Notes under the pieces: generated by a model
What the model was told of the DNA's origin: nothing
Databases searched by the model: none
The model's input: the letters and a program-made list of their open reading frames with translations, nothing else
Translations under genes and position numbers: made by a program
Source of the DNA: Pseudoselenomonas ruminis
GTDB taxonomy: Bacteria > Bacillota > Negativicutes > Selenomonadales > Selenomonadaceae
DNA: 64,000 nucleotides
Direction of reading: 5' to 3'
Assembly: GCF_008271295.1 (NCBI RefSeq)
Contig: NZ_VTOY01000011.1
Location: 1 to 64,000, forward strand
Part shown: one piece after another, positions 36,702 to 44,301 of the stretch
Layout of the letters: each line of letters begins with the position of its first letter
Position numbering within the stretch: position 1 is the stretch's first letter

Positions 36702-36790
36702 GGAAACATCCTCCTTATACTACATTCCCTTATAACCATCCGGCTGTCTCTGAATGTTTTTGGCTTTTTTTGCCTTACGCCCCTATATAT

Positions 36791-36807
36791 TGCAAGCTGC
36801 GTGCCAA
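36791..36807 (-). promoter_or_regulatory. Sigma-54 (-24/-12) promoter of the PTS operon
   Basis: Minus-strand TTGGCACGCAGCTTGCA matches the consensus TGGCAC-N5-TTGCA at every conserved position, including GG at -24 and GC at -12. The predicted start lies near 36779, giving a leader of about 78 bases before the IIA gene. Together with the adjacent RpoN-dependent activator gene this is a high-confidence assignment. Confidence 0.92.
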
Positions 36808-36882
36808 CTTTGTGTATTAAAACGAAAAAATCTTTTTACGCCTTATTTTACAGGGGTTTTTCATAAAACTTTTTTTCAGTCT

Positions 36883-36940
36883 GATACTTTTAATACACTA
36901 TTGATACACTTTCAGGCTTTTTTCGATACACTTTAATACT
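36883..36940. promoter_or_regulatory. Upstream activator-site repeats for the LevR-type protein
   Basis: GATAC-type boxes begin at 36883 (GATACTTTTAATACACT), 36903 (GATACACTTT) and 36925 (GATACACTTTAATACTG), spaced about two helical turns, 76-135 bases upstream of the sigma-54 promoter. This is the usual distance for an enhancer bound by an AAA+ activator. A GATACACT copy also occurs in front of the activator gene's transcript region (about 39914-39921, minus strand). Confidence 0.6.
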
Positions 36941-36968
36941 GTCAGAAAATAAAATATCGACAAATAAA

Positions 36969-37002
36969 ATACACTATGATGACAAACGTCATTATAGTGT
37001 AT
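36969..37002. repeat. Inverted repeat after the activator gene
   Basis: ATACACTATGATGAC (36969-36983) and its near-complement (36988-37002) with a 4-base loop and one mismatch. It contains the same TACACTAT core as the upstream boxes, and in the minus direction is followed by TTTTATTT. It may be an activator site, the terminator of the activator gene, or both. Confidence 0.55.
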
Positions 37003-37026
37003 CGTATCGGCTTATTTTCTATTGAC

Positions 37027-39825
37027 TTATATCATATTTGCCATGAAATAAAACTCATCTTCATCAAACCGGAGTTTTAGTGTCTCATCGAATACTCTGG
37101 CTGCTTTTTTCAGCGCCTGCAATTTTTGTGTATCGACTTCATCCTTATCGCCCTTGTAAACCAAGGCACTGCGGGTAACAATACGCTCCAGCGCACAGCC
37201 ACAATGAACCAGCAGCCGGATTCGTACGGGATTTGAGAGCTTTTTCCCCAATTCTTTTTCCAGCAGCCGGTCAAACTCGAGCAGCCCGCCCATGACTTTG
37301 GCAGGATTCAGGTAGGTCAAAAACTTCTGCAGGGATTCCTCGCAAAGTTTCTGCACGACCATGCTCCCTCGTTTTTTCGGCACCATATCGATTTTCCGGT
37401 CCAAAACCAATTCCGAAAGCAGCTGCTCGCCCGTGCCGTCAATAAGCTGTTCCAACGGGATAAACGGAATCTTCGCCTGAGGCTTCTTCATCCCCACCGC
37501 CGCTACGATGCGATACGCCTGGCTGATTTCCTCGATGCGCTCTTCCATGTGTACCAGCCCGATGGGGATAACCTCAACGGCCCGTCCCGCATGGCGCAGG
37601 ATATCTTCCACCAATGCCTTGAGTTTCAAGGCTGCCCCCTGGCCCGTAGAGCAAATGGTCACAATAGCTTCCTGGCTGTTTTCGTTATGCTGGGAAGCAT
37701 CTGCCGAATCCACCGCTTCATAACCCTTGAAATTCCGCAGGGATTCATAGATGCTGTCCAAATCCATTCCCGCGATATCCACCTTGCGCATCGCCTCAAG
37801 AATCAATGGCGTGGATACCATATCCAGCGTGCGGATAGGAATTTTCAGCTTTTCCGAAAGCATGGAGCCGATGTTGCAAAGCGACCCCATATCCGCGAGA
37901 ATCAGTACGCCTTTGGCACAGTTCATGGTCCGCAGCATTGCCGCCGTCTTGTCGAATATCTCCTGCGGCTTGATTTCCAGCGGCATATCCACCGCAATGA
38001 TATTGATATCGGTAGAACTGAACAATTTCTGCGCGACATCGACCATCGAGCTGGCCGTGCTCTTGCCATGGGTTGCCACGAGTATCGTTACCTTCTCATC
38101 GAGACCGTCATCATCGGACGATTCCAGCAGCAGGGCAATATACTCGATTTCATTGCGCGGCACCTTGAGATGGTAATGCTTTTCAATCATCTCACCGATT
38201 TCGCCAGCCACCTGCACGCACTGCGAGTCCTGCGGAACTGCCCCCTCAATTTCCGTATAGGGAATCGATTCCTTCGACTTTACCCGCTTGAGGAACGCCG
38301 ACAGGTGCAGGCTAAACGCGTACAAAAAGCGGTCGCGGTAGCTGCGGTTCATGCGTTTTTGCACGTAGAGCGATACCTGCTCCGAAAAATCCACCAGGGC
38401 TTCATCGACAATTTTCAGCAGGCGCTCACGCGTCGTCATATTGACCGAATGCTTCTTATTATAGAGGTCTTTGACATACACATTGACATCCGTAGCAACG
38501 ATTTGCTTGATGAGCTCATCGCTGATGCCTTCGCCTTTTAACAGCGCTACTTTGTCTTCCACAACCTGATACAAATTGAAGCCGCCTTCATTTCCGCCAG
38601 CGCCTTCCATCTGGAAATTACCGCCCGGCGGCGATACAACCAGCGGTTCGCTGACATATTTCGTCAGTTCCGTCAGCGCCTGCCGGTTGGCCGAAAGCGT
38701 CAGCAAACCATCCTTGACATTCGGCGGCAGCATCTTGAAATCGACTTCGATATAATTCGGATTGTCAATGCCATTCAGAAAAGCCTGCGCACAGAGCAGT
38801 TTGATATTCGACTTCAGCTGCCCCACGTTGCCGCTGCCAATGCTTCCAATCAGCGCCTTTACCGATTCGACACTGATGCGGACCGGTTTTTTGACGCGCT
38901 GGGCTTCATCCATAAACAGCAGCTTCAAAATATCCAATTTTTCTTCCAAGGTGCGCTCCGCCAGCGGCCGGATCGTAATGATATTCGGAATGCGGCGCAC
39001 GAAGGTACGCGTGAGCGCCGAGTTCGGGTCCTCGGTCGTCGCGCCAATGATAAGCACCTTCGCCCGGCGGCTGCGGGTCGTCTCGCCCAAACGGTTAAAC
39101 GTGCCCGTATCCATAAAATAGAATATCATTTCCTGCCCTTCTGGTGGCAGGCGATGAATTTCATCCAGGAACAATACGCCGCCATCGGCCTCTTCCACAA
39201 GACCAGCCTTGGCCGTATCCGCCCCGGTAAATGCCCCTTTGATATGACCAAAGACATGCGAAATCAAAAGCTGCGGATTGTTGTAATAATCGGCACAGTT
39301 AAACGTCACAAACGGTGCATCGTCGGCAAAGCGGTGCATGGCCTTGCCATAGGCAAACATCATGTGCGCAAACAAGGTCTTGCCGACACCAGTCTGGCCT
39401 ACAATCAGCGTGTGCAGGCCATCGGGCGGGTAGAGAATAGCGGCCTTTGCCTGTTCGACCTGCCGCTTGAGGCTCCGCTCCGCACCAATCAGATGTTCAA
39501 ACGGATTTATCTCCTCCTCTTCCACGCCACTGAGTTTCCGGCACTCCTCAATATCCTGGAACTGGCAGCTGCCAGTTCCAAAATCCGTTTCCAACAGTCC
39601 CTCCAGCGTTTCCCTGTCGAAATAACGAACCGGCCGCCCGGAAAATTTAACGATTTTCCCCTGGCGATGCAGTTCATTTAATTCTTTTGACACATTATTG
39701 CGCAAAATATCCAAGGCACCGGCAATCTCCTGAGCGTCCATCCCCACCTGGCCCTTTAACTGCTCTTTCGTATAGGCTGCCGATTTCTCCTGAATATAGT
39801 GATAAATCCGCTCGCTGCGTTTCAT
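37027..39825 (-). CDS. levR: LevR/ManR-type sigma-54 activator with PTS regulation domains
   Basis: 932 residues. N-terminal helix-turn-helix (about 1-80), AAA+ domain with Walker A GQTGVGKT (about 142), GAFTGA sigma-54 contact loop (about 197) and GGVLFLDEIHRLP, then PRD1 (with RNEIEYIALLL), an EIIA-Man-like domain with its histidine in LVATHGKSTASS, an EIIB-Gat-like domain (VTICSTGQGAALK) and a C-terminal PRD2 containing VHCGCALERIV. The protein should activate the adjacent PTS operon when phosphorylation by HPr/EIIB signals sugar availability. Divergent control is not needed: it is upstream of the PTS on the same strand, separated by 325 bases holding the promoter and activator sites. Confidence 0.93.
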   Translation of the reverse strand: MKRSERIYHYIQEKSAAYTKEQLKGQVGMDAQEIAGALDILRNNVSKELNELHRQGKIVKFSGRPVRYFDRETLEGLLETDFGTGSCQFQDIEECRKLSGVEEEEINPFEHLIGAERSLKRQVEQAKAAILYPPDGLHTLIVGQTGVGKTLFAHMMFAYGKAMHRFADDAPFVTFNCADYYNNPQLLISHVFGHIKGAFTGADTAKAGLVEEADGGVLFLDEIHRLPPEGQEMIFYFMDTGTFNRLGETTRSRRAKVLIIGATTEDPNSALTRTFVRRIPNIITIRPLAERTLEEKLDILKLLFMDEAQRVKKPVRISVESVKALIGSIGSGNVGQLKSNIKLLCAQAFLNGIDNPNYIEVDFKMLPPNVKDGLLTLSANRQALTELTKYVSEPLVVSPPGGNFQMEGAGGNEGGFNLYQVVEDKVALLKGEGISDELIKQIVATDVNVYVKDLYNKKHSVNMTTRERLLKIVDEALVDFSEQVSLYVQKRMNRSYRDRFLYAFSLHLSAFLKRVKSKESIPYTEIEGAVPQDSQCVQVAGEIGEMIEKHYHLKVPRNEIEYIALLLESSDDDGLDEKVTILVATHGKSTASSMVDVAQKLFSSTDINIIAVDMPLEIKPQEIFDKTAAMLRTMNCAKGVLILADMGSLCNIGSMLSEKLKIPIRTLDMVSTPLILEAMRKVDIAGMDLDSIYESLRNFKGYEAVDSADASQHNENSQEAIVTICSTGQGAALKLKALVEDILRHAGRAVEVIPIGLVHMEERIEEISQAYRIVAAVGMKKPQAKIPFIPLEQLIDGTGEQLLSELVLDRKIDMVPKKRGSMVVQKLCEESLQKFLTYLNPAKVMGGLLEFDRLLEKELGKKLSNPVRIRLLVHCGCALERIVTRSALVYKGDKDEVDTQKLQALKKAARVFDETLKLRFDEDEFYFMANMI

Positions 39826-39857
39826 CCATATTCCTCCATTCTGATACTCTAATTCTT

Positions 39858-39897
39858 ATTATAACGCCATTGTTCCAGATTTGTCGAAGACAAATCT
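39858..39897 (-). promoter_or_regulatory. Promoter of the LevR-type gene with overlapping palindrome
   Basis: On the minus strand TCGACA (39882-39887), 18 bases, TATAAT (39858-39863). A perfect 9-bp inverted repeat AGATTTGTC-GAA-GACAAATCT (39877-39897) covers the -35, so a repressor bound there would shut the promoter. The regulator is unknown. Confidence 0.55.
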
Positions 39898-39930
39898 TAT
39901 TCCGAGTTATAACAGTGTATCAAAAACAGA

Positions 39931-39955
39931 AAAGCCAGCAGCTAGGCTGCCGGCT
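39931..39955 (-). terminator. Terminator of the 39969-40424 gene
   Basis: AGCCAGCAG pairs with CTGCCGGCT with one G-T/mismatch position, followed by TTTTCTGTTTTT on the minus strand. Confidence 0.65.
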
Positions 39956-39968
39956 CGTACCTTACGGG

Positions 39969-40424
39969 TTATTTCTTGTTTTTCTTTTTGTCCTTGTCAT
40001 TGGCAGCATCCTGCTTCTGCTGCTCAATCGGTGACAAGCTAAAGTCAACAATCTGCCCCTTCTGATTGGTAATGACATCGCACTGAACCAGCGGATGCTT
40101 CTCGAACTGGGTCACATAGACAAAACGGTCATATTTACCCAGGCGAATCCAGGCATTAAACTGATACTTCTGCAGTTTGCCCAAATTCTTGAGAATGGCC
40201 TCCTGCTTTTCCTTCACCGTTTTTTCGGTCAAAGCCTTTTGCCGTTCTGCGTCCAACTGGGAATAAGCCGTCTTATAGTCCGCCTTGACCAGCATCGTCT
40301 CCATCCACTTCTGCGCTCCCTGCTGTTCCACCGACATCGTCTCTGCTTCCGGCGTAGCGGCAAACACATTGGCCGACATTGCTACGAGGCAGGCAAGGCA
40401 AAGCGCTAAAATATATTTTTTCAT
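39969..40424 (-). CDS. Small exported protein of unknown function
   Basis: 151 residues from ATG 40424, with GAAGGTGG eight bases upstream. Clear signal peptide: MKKYILALCLACLVAMSANVFA, cleaved after AFA-like VFA. The mature part begins with ATPEAETMSVEQQGAQKW and has a compact ~90-residue domain resembling DUF3887/DUF4019-type small folds (ADYKTAYSQLDAERQ), ending with a lysine-rich tail (DKDKKKNKK). Single gene with its own terminator. I cannot name a function; extra-cytoplasmic location is the only firm inference. Confidence 0.7.
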   Translation of the reverse strand: MKKYILALCLACLVAMSANVFAATPEAETMSVEQQGAQKWMETMLVKADYKTAYSQLDAERQKALTEKTVKEKQEAILKNLGKLQKYQFNAWIRLGKYDRFVYVTQFEKHPLVQCDVITNQKGQIVDFSLSPIEQQKQDAANDKDKKKNKK

Positions 40425-40506
40425 AATGGCAACCACCTTCCCAAAAATAAAAGATTCACTTATTTCTGTCCATTGTATCATATCCATCCTAAAAATTCAT
40501 AAAAAA

Positions 40507-40530
40507 AGAAGCAGTTATCAAAACTGCTCC
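40507..40530 (-). terminator. Terminator of the copper operon
   Basis: AGAAGCAGTT pairs with AAACTGCTCC over a short loop; a run of seven T follows on the minus strand, 12 bases past the copA stop. Confidence 0.75.
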
Positions 40531-40541
40531 CTCTACCAGCA

Positions 40542-40745
40542 TCAAAGAATCAATTCATAGCCAGCTTCCTCGATGACCTGCTGAAATTCCGCCTCCGGAA
40601 TCTCGCGGCTCATCTTGACGGCTGCCGTTCCGTTTTCCAGATTGACTTCCACCCCGGTCACACCGTCCATCTTAGCCAGTGCATCCGTCACATGTTTCTG
40701 GCAGTGTTTGCACATCATGCCTTCAATTTTAAGGGTCTTCTCCAT
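40542..40745 (-). CDS. Possible CopZ-like copper chaperone from an internal in-frame start of copA
   Basis: A 67-residue heavy-metal-associated domain identical to the C-terminus of the copA reading frame. The ATG at 40745 is preceded by GAGGAGG with eight bases spacing, as good as any true gene start in the window. The product would be a complete ferredoxin-like HMA domain with the MCKHC Cu(I) site and normal CopZ length. Seen: the site and spacing. Inferred: that it is used. Either an old copZ gene became fused in frame to copA, or the two products are made from one frame. Confidence 0.5.
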   Translation of the reverse strand: MEKTLKIEGMMCKHCQKHVTDALAKMDGVTGVEVNLENGTAAVKMSREIPEAEFQQVIEEAGYELIL

Positions 40746-43067
40746 AACCAAAACCTCCTCATTTATCATCGAGCCGCCATCAACGGGCTGCGGCTGGCGC
40801 AGCGTAACGAAGCGCAGCCGCAGGGCATTGAGGCAGACACAGACACTTGACATACTCATAGCAGCTGCTCCAATCATCGGCGACAGCTTGATTCCCAGCG
40901 ACGGGAACAGCACCCCCGCAGCCAGTGGAATGCAGAGCACATTGTAGAAAAATGCCCAAAACAGATTTTCCTTGATGTTGCGCATAACCGCCTTTGACAG
41001 GCGTATCACTCCTACGGCATCCAGCAGGTCATTTTTCACCAGCACTGCATCGGCACTTTCCAGGGCAATATCGGTTCCCGCACCAATCGCGATTCCCATA
41101 TCCGCCTGCGAAAGCGCGGGGGCATCGTTGATTCCATCGCCAATCATGGCCACCCGGTGACCTGCTTTCTGCAAAGCCGCAATATGCGCGGCCTTATCCT
41201 CTGGCAGGACACCAGCAATGACCTGCGAAATATCCAGCCGGCGGCCGATTGCTTTGGCCGTGCGTTCATTATCGCCAGTCAGCAGCACCACATCCAGTCC
41301 CATAGCGCGAAACTGGCGGACGGCCAGACCGCTGGTAACTTTCTCCCGGTCAGCCACACCAAAGATTCCCACAACAGCCGTATCGCGCGCCATCAGCAGC
41401 GGGGTAGCACCTTTATCGGCAAGCGCCAGCAGCTGCTCTTGATACGCTTGCGTATCAATCCCCTGTTCTTCCAGGAAGCGCTGATTTCCTGCCAGCCATT
41501 TATGCCCGTCCTTTTGCGCATTGACGCCGCGGCCAAACACGGCCGCAAAATCCGTCATCGGTTCCGGCGCGATTTGGCGTTCCTTCGCATACGTCAGGAT
41601 TGCTTCGGCCAGCGGATGCTCACTGCCTGCTTCGAGGCCAGCCGCCGCAGCGATAAGCGCCTCCTCCGAAATGCCGAAAGCCTGCACCGCCGTCACCTCA
41701 GGGCGGCCTTCCGTAACCGTTCCCGTCTTATCCAAAACAACCGTATCCACGCGATGGGCGGTCTCCAACGCTTCGCCGGACTTAATGAGGATTCCGTTTT
41801 CTGCTCCTTTGCCAATGCCCACCATAACCGCCACCGGCGTAGCGAGCCCCAGCGCACAGGGGCAGGAAATGACGAGAATCGAAATCGCAATGGAAAAGGC
41901 AAATTCGGCATCGGCCCCCGCCAACAGCCATGCCCCTCCGGCAATTGCTGCAACCGCCATGACCGCAGGAACAAAGATACCGGCAATCTTATCGGCTAAA
42001 CGGGCAATCGGTGCTTTGCTCGCGCTGGCCTCATCCACCAGCCGGATAATCCGGCTAATCGTGGAATCTTCCCCTACGCGTTCGGCTTTAAATCGGATAA
42101 AGCCATTCTTATTGATGGTAGCCGAAATCACCGCATCACCGATATTCTTTTCTACGGGAATGCTCTCACCAGATATTGCCGATTCGTCGACACTGGTCGT
42201 TCCCCAGATAACGACACCATCAGCTGGAATGCGTTCGCCAGGGCGGACGACCACGGTGTCCCCTGCCAGCAGCTCAGCACTATCGACGACAATCTCCTGC
42301 CCATCCCGCAGAACGGTTGCCTGTTTGGGCGCCAGTTCCATCAGTTGCTCGAGCGCACTGCTGGTCTTGCCCTTGGCCCGGCTTTCCAGATATTTTCCCA
42401 CTGTAATCAACGTGACAATCATGCCCGCCGATTCGAAATACAGATTCTGGCTATACGATGACACCAACATCCAATCGCCATGGCCCATTCCCCAGCCGAT
42501 GCGGAATATCCCCACGACACCAAACAAAGCCGAGGCCATCGAGCCCATCCCCACCAGGGTGTCCATATTCGGCGCTCCCTGTATGAGTGCGCGGAACCCG
42601 CCGATATAAAACTGGCGGTTCAGCAGCATAATCGGCAGCAATAGCAAAAACTGGACAAAGGCAAATGCCACAGCATTTTCAGGTCCGGCTAAAACATCGT
42701 GAACCATAGCCGGCACCCATGCGCTCAGATGACTTTGCATCGCCACCACCATCAACGGCAATAGGAACACCAGTGACCAAAGGAGCCGCTGACGCAGTTT
42801 CTCTATCTGCCGTTCCGCCATCCGTTCCATTTTCTTTTCCGAATGATTCCCTGCCCCTTGGGCCGACGCTCCATACCCGGCCTTTTCCACCGCTGCGATT
42901 ACTGCCGCTGCATCCACGACCTGCTCATCGTATTGGAGCTGCATGCTGTTTGTCAGCAGATTGACCGATACCTCCTGGATTCCCGCCAGTTTTTCTACAG
43001 CTTTTTGCACCCGTGCCGAACAAGCCGAACAGGTCATTCCTGTCACATTGAACTTTTCCTTCTTCAC
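40542..43067 (-). CDS. copA: Copper-exporting P1B-type ATPase with fused C-terminal metallochaperone domain
   Basis: 841 residues. It pumps Cu(I) across the inner membrane. N-terminal metal-binding domain with GMTCSACSARVQ (residues 9-20), membrane helices, transmembrane CPC motif in ISCPCALGLATP (about 399), phosphorylation site DKTGTVTEG (about 445), and GDGINDAPALSQADMG near the C-terminal part. After the last membrane helices a second heavy-metal domain begins at MEKTLKIEGMMCKHCQKH, unlike most CopA, whose extra domains are N-terminal. The fused domain has its own GAGGAGG ribosome-binding site, so it may also be made separately. Operon with csoR, 28-base gap. Confidence 0.95.
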   Translation of the reverse strand: MKKEKFNVTGMTCSACSARVQKAVEKLAGIQEVSVNLLTNSMQLQYDEQVVDAAAVIAAVEKAGYGASAQGAGNHSEKKMERMAERQIEKLRQRLLWSLVFLLPLMVVAMQSHLSAWVPAMVHDVLAGPENAVAFAFVQFLLLLPIMLLNRQFYIGGFRALIQGAPNMDTLVGMGSMASALFGVVGIFRIGWGMGHGDWMLVSSYSQNLYFESAGMIVTLITVGKYLESRAKGKTSSALEQLMELAPKQATVLRDGQEIVVDSAELLAGDTVVVRPGERIPADGVVIWGTTSVDESAISGESIPVEKNIGDAVISATINKNGFIRFKAERVGEDSTISRIIRLVDEASASKAPIARLADKIAGIFVPAVMAVAAIAGGAWLLAGADAEFAFSIAISILVISCPCALGLATPVAVMVGIGKGAENGILIKSGEALETAHRVDTVVLDKTGTVTEGRPEVTAVQAFGISEEALIAAAAGLEAGSEHPLAEAILTYAKERQIAPEPMTDFAAVFGRGVNAQKDGHKWLAGNQRFLEEQGIDTQAYQEQLLALADKGATPLLMARDTAVVGIFGVADREKVTSGLAVRQFRAMGLDVVLLTGDNERTAKAIGRRLDISQVIAGVLPEDKAAHIAALQKAGHRVAMIGDGINDAPALSQADMGIAIGAGTDIALESADAVLVKNDLLDAVGVIRLSKAVMRNIKENLFWAFFYNVLCIPLAAGVLFPSLGIKLSPMIGAAAMSMSSVCVCLNALRLRFVTLRQPQPVDGGSMINEEVLVMEKTLKIEGMMCKHCQKHVTDALAKMDGVTGVEVNLENGTAAVKMSREIPEAEFQQVIEEAGYELIL

Positions 43068-43095
43068 TCGATTCTCCTTTCCTGTAGGAGCATGT

Positions 43096-43425
43096 TTACT
43101 TCATGACCTTTTGCAAAAGCCCGCAGAGCTCATCGACCACCTCGTCATGGCCCGCGCGGATATCGGCCACCACACAGCTATGAATGTGCTGGTTCAAGAG
43201 CTCCTTTGTAAACGCATTAAGTGCCGACTGCACTGCACTGACCTGTGTCAGGATATCCACACAGTAGCGGTCGTCATCCACCATTTTATGAATGCCGCGA
43301 ATCTGACCTTCGATCCGATTCAGCCGGCGCACCAACGATTTATACTCCTCACCATTCTTATCACGGAATTTATGCTTAACCGCCCCCGCACAACAGCCGC
43401 AAACCTTCTGCTCCATCTCGCTCAT
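43096..43425 (-). CDS. csoR: CsoR-family copper-sensing repressor
   Basis: 109 residues. All-helical metal sensor that leaves its operator when Cu(I) binds. The conserved triad is present: Cys in RYCVDIL, and His and Cys in NQHIHSC (HxxxC). The N-terminus has an extra Cys-rich motif (VCGCCAG) absent from basic CsoR. The ATG at 43425 follows GAGGAG by eight bases. It leads the csoR-copA operon. The related RcnR/FrmR groups lack this His/Cys spacing, so copper is the most likely ligand. Confidence 0.92.
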   Translation of the reverse strand: MSEMEQKVCGCCAGAVKHKFRDKNGEEYKSLVRRLNRIEGQIRGIHKMVDDDRYCVDILTQVSAVQSALNAFTKELLNQHIHSCVVADIRAGHDEVVDELCGLLQKVMK

Positions 43426-43448
43426 CGCCAACTCTCCTCTAATACAAT

Positions 43449-43492
43449 ATACCCTATATAGGTATATTATACCTCCTGTAGGTATATGTCAA
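43449..43492 (-). promoter_or_regulatory. csoR-copA promoter with two CsoR-type operators
   Basis: Minus-strand TTGACA (43487-43492) and TATAAT (43466-43471) with a short 15-base spacer. Two pseudo-palindromes, ATACCCTATATAGGTAT (43449-43465) and ATACCTCCTGTAGGTAT (43469-43485), overlap the spacer and the start region. They resemble known CsoR boxes, so the operon is probably autoregulated. Confidence 0.75.
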
Positions 43493-43560
43493 TAATAATT
43501 CGCAATTACCCCCCCACCCAATATTTTCCCCAAAACATAAACTACTTAACACAGGTTATA

Positions 43561-44254
43561 CAATTGCAGTTTATAGGAGAGAGGGGCGATACAGCTCTTC
43601 GGCGGCGAGGAACACAGTACCAACGCTCCGCCGGTGACAACCCGCTACAAGAAATTTTTGCCTTTTAATTAAGAGTTGGAAAACAGTTAAACGCGCTTCG
43701 CTTGAACGAAACTGCTTTTCCAACGAGAACGCCGGCAAAAATTTCTTGCTTAACGCGGAACGTCAAGGCTGCGCTTATGGTACTGTGTCCCCCGCCGCCT
43801 GGGGTGGAATCGACACTACTATGCCTTCCCCTCTGGGGACGTCAGCGGGATGCCAGTGGCATCTCCGAGAGGTGGGCGCGAAGCGCTCGGATGAGGTCAT
43901 TCTGTATAACTTACGATTTAATTAATACCTAAAGCTGCTACCTCATCTGCCCCTAACGGGGCACCTTCCCCAGAGGGGAAGGCAAAAGTTCGTGTTTGTT
44001 CTAACCTCAGCCGCCGCTAGGGACAGTGCCATAAACGAAGCTTTGATGTTTTCCGTTAAGAACGAAATTTTTATCCTCCCCCTTCGTCGGAAAAATTCTA
44101 CCGTCCAAGCGAAGCACGTTTTGGATTTTTCCGATGCTTAATTTAGGATAAAAATTTCGTTTAGGAAAACATCTTGGCGTAGTGTTGGCACTGTCCCTAG
44201 CGGCGGCGAAGAGCTGCTTCGAACCAAGCCTCTCTAACCCACAAACTGCAATTT
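43561..44254. repeat. Large palindromic non-coding repeat, copy 2
   Basis: About 694 bases. The terminal inverted repeats start with an exact 11-bp pair (AATTGCAGTTT / AAACTGCAATT) and extend imperfectly over about 55 bases. Hairpin A has 22-base arms at 43601-43622 and 43778-43799. Hairpin B has perfect 22-base arms at 44010-44031 and 44186-44207, with inner nested stems. The body closely matches copy 1 (1732-2290) but contains the extra element at 43822-43984. TAC flanks both ends outside the 11-mers, a possible 3-base target duplication. No ORF here is credible. Confidence 0.8.
43822..43984. mobile_element. Nested MITE-like element in repeat copy 2
   Basis: 163 bases bounded by a perfect 17-bp inverted repeat (TGCCTTCCCCTCTGGGG at the left end, its complement at 43968-43984), with an inner GATGAGGT/ACCTCATC pair and a small CCCCTAACGGGG hairpin. 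No coding capacity. Copy 1 holds only one terminal piece at the equivalent place, so the element inserted into or was lost from the larger repeat. Confidence 0.7.
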
Positions 44255-44257
44255 ACT

Positions 44258-44298
44258 AAAAAAAGACCGATAATTCCTACGAACCACCAGTCTTTTCA
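44258..44298 (-). terminator. Possible terminator of the HD-GYP gene
   Basis: Imperfect stem with AAAGAC on one side and GTCTTTTTTT on the other immediately after the stop codon; the T-run is good, the stem weak. Confidence 0.4.
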
Positions 44299-44301
44299 TA
44301 T

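Noticed and set aside
36969-37002. CRISPR or phage attachment site at the 36969 inverted repeat
   Set aside because: Single inverted repeat with no spacer array or integrase; explained by activator or terminator function.
40542-43067. CopA-CopZ as a frameshifted or fused assembly error
   Set aside because: The frame is continuous, with no stop near the junction; an internal start is the simpler reading.
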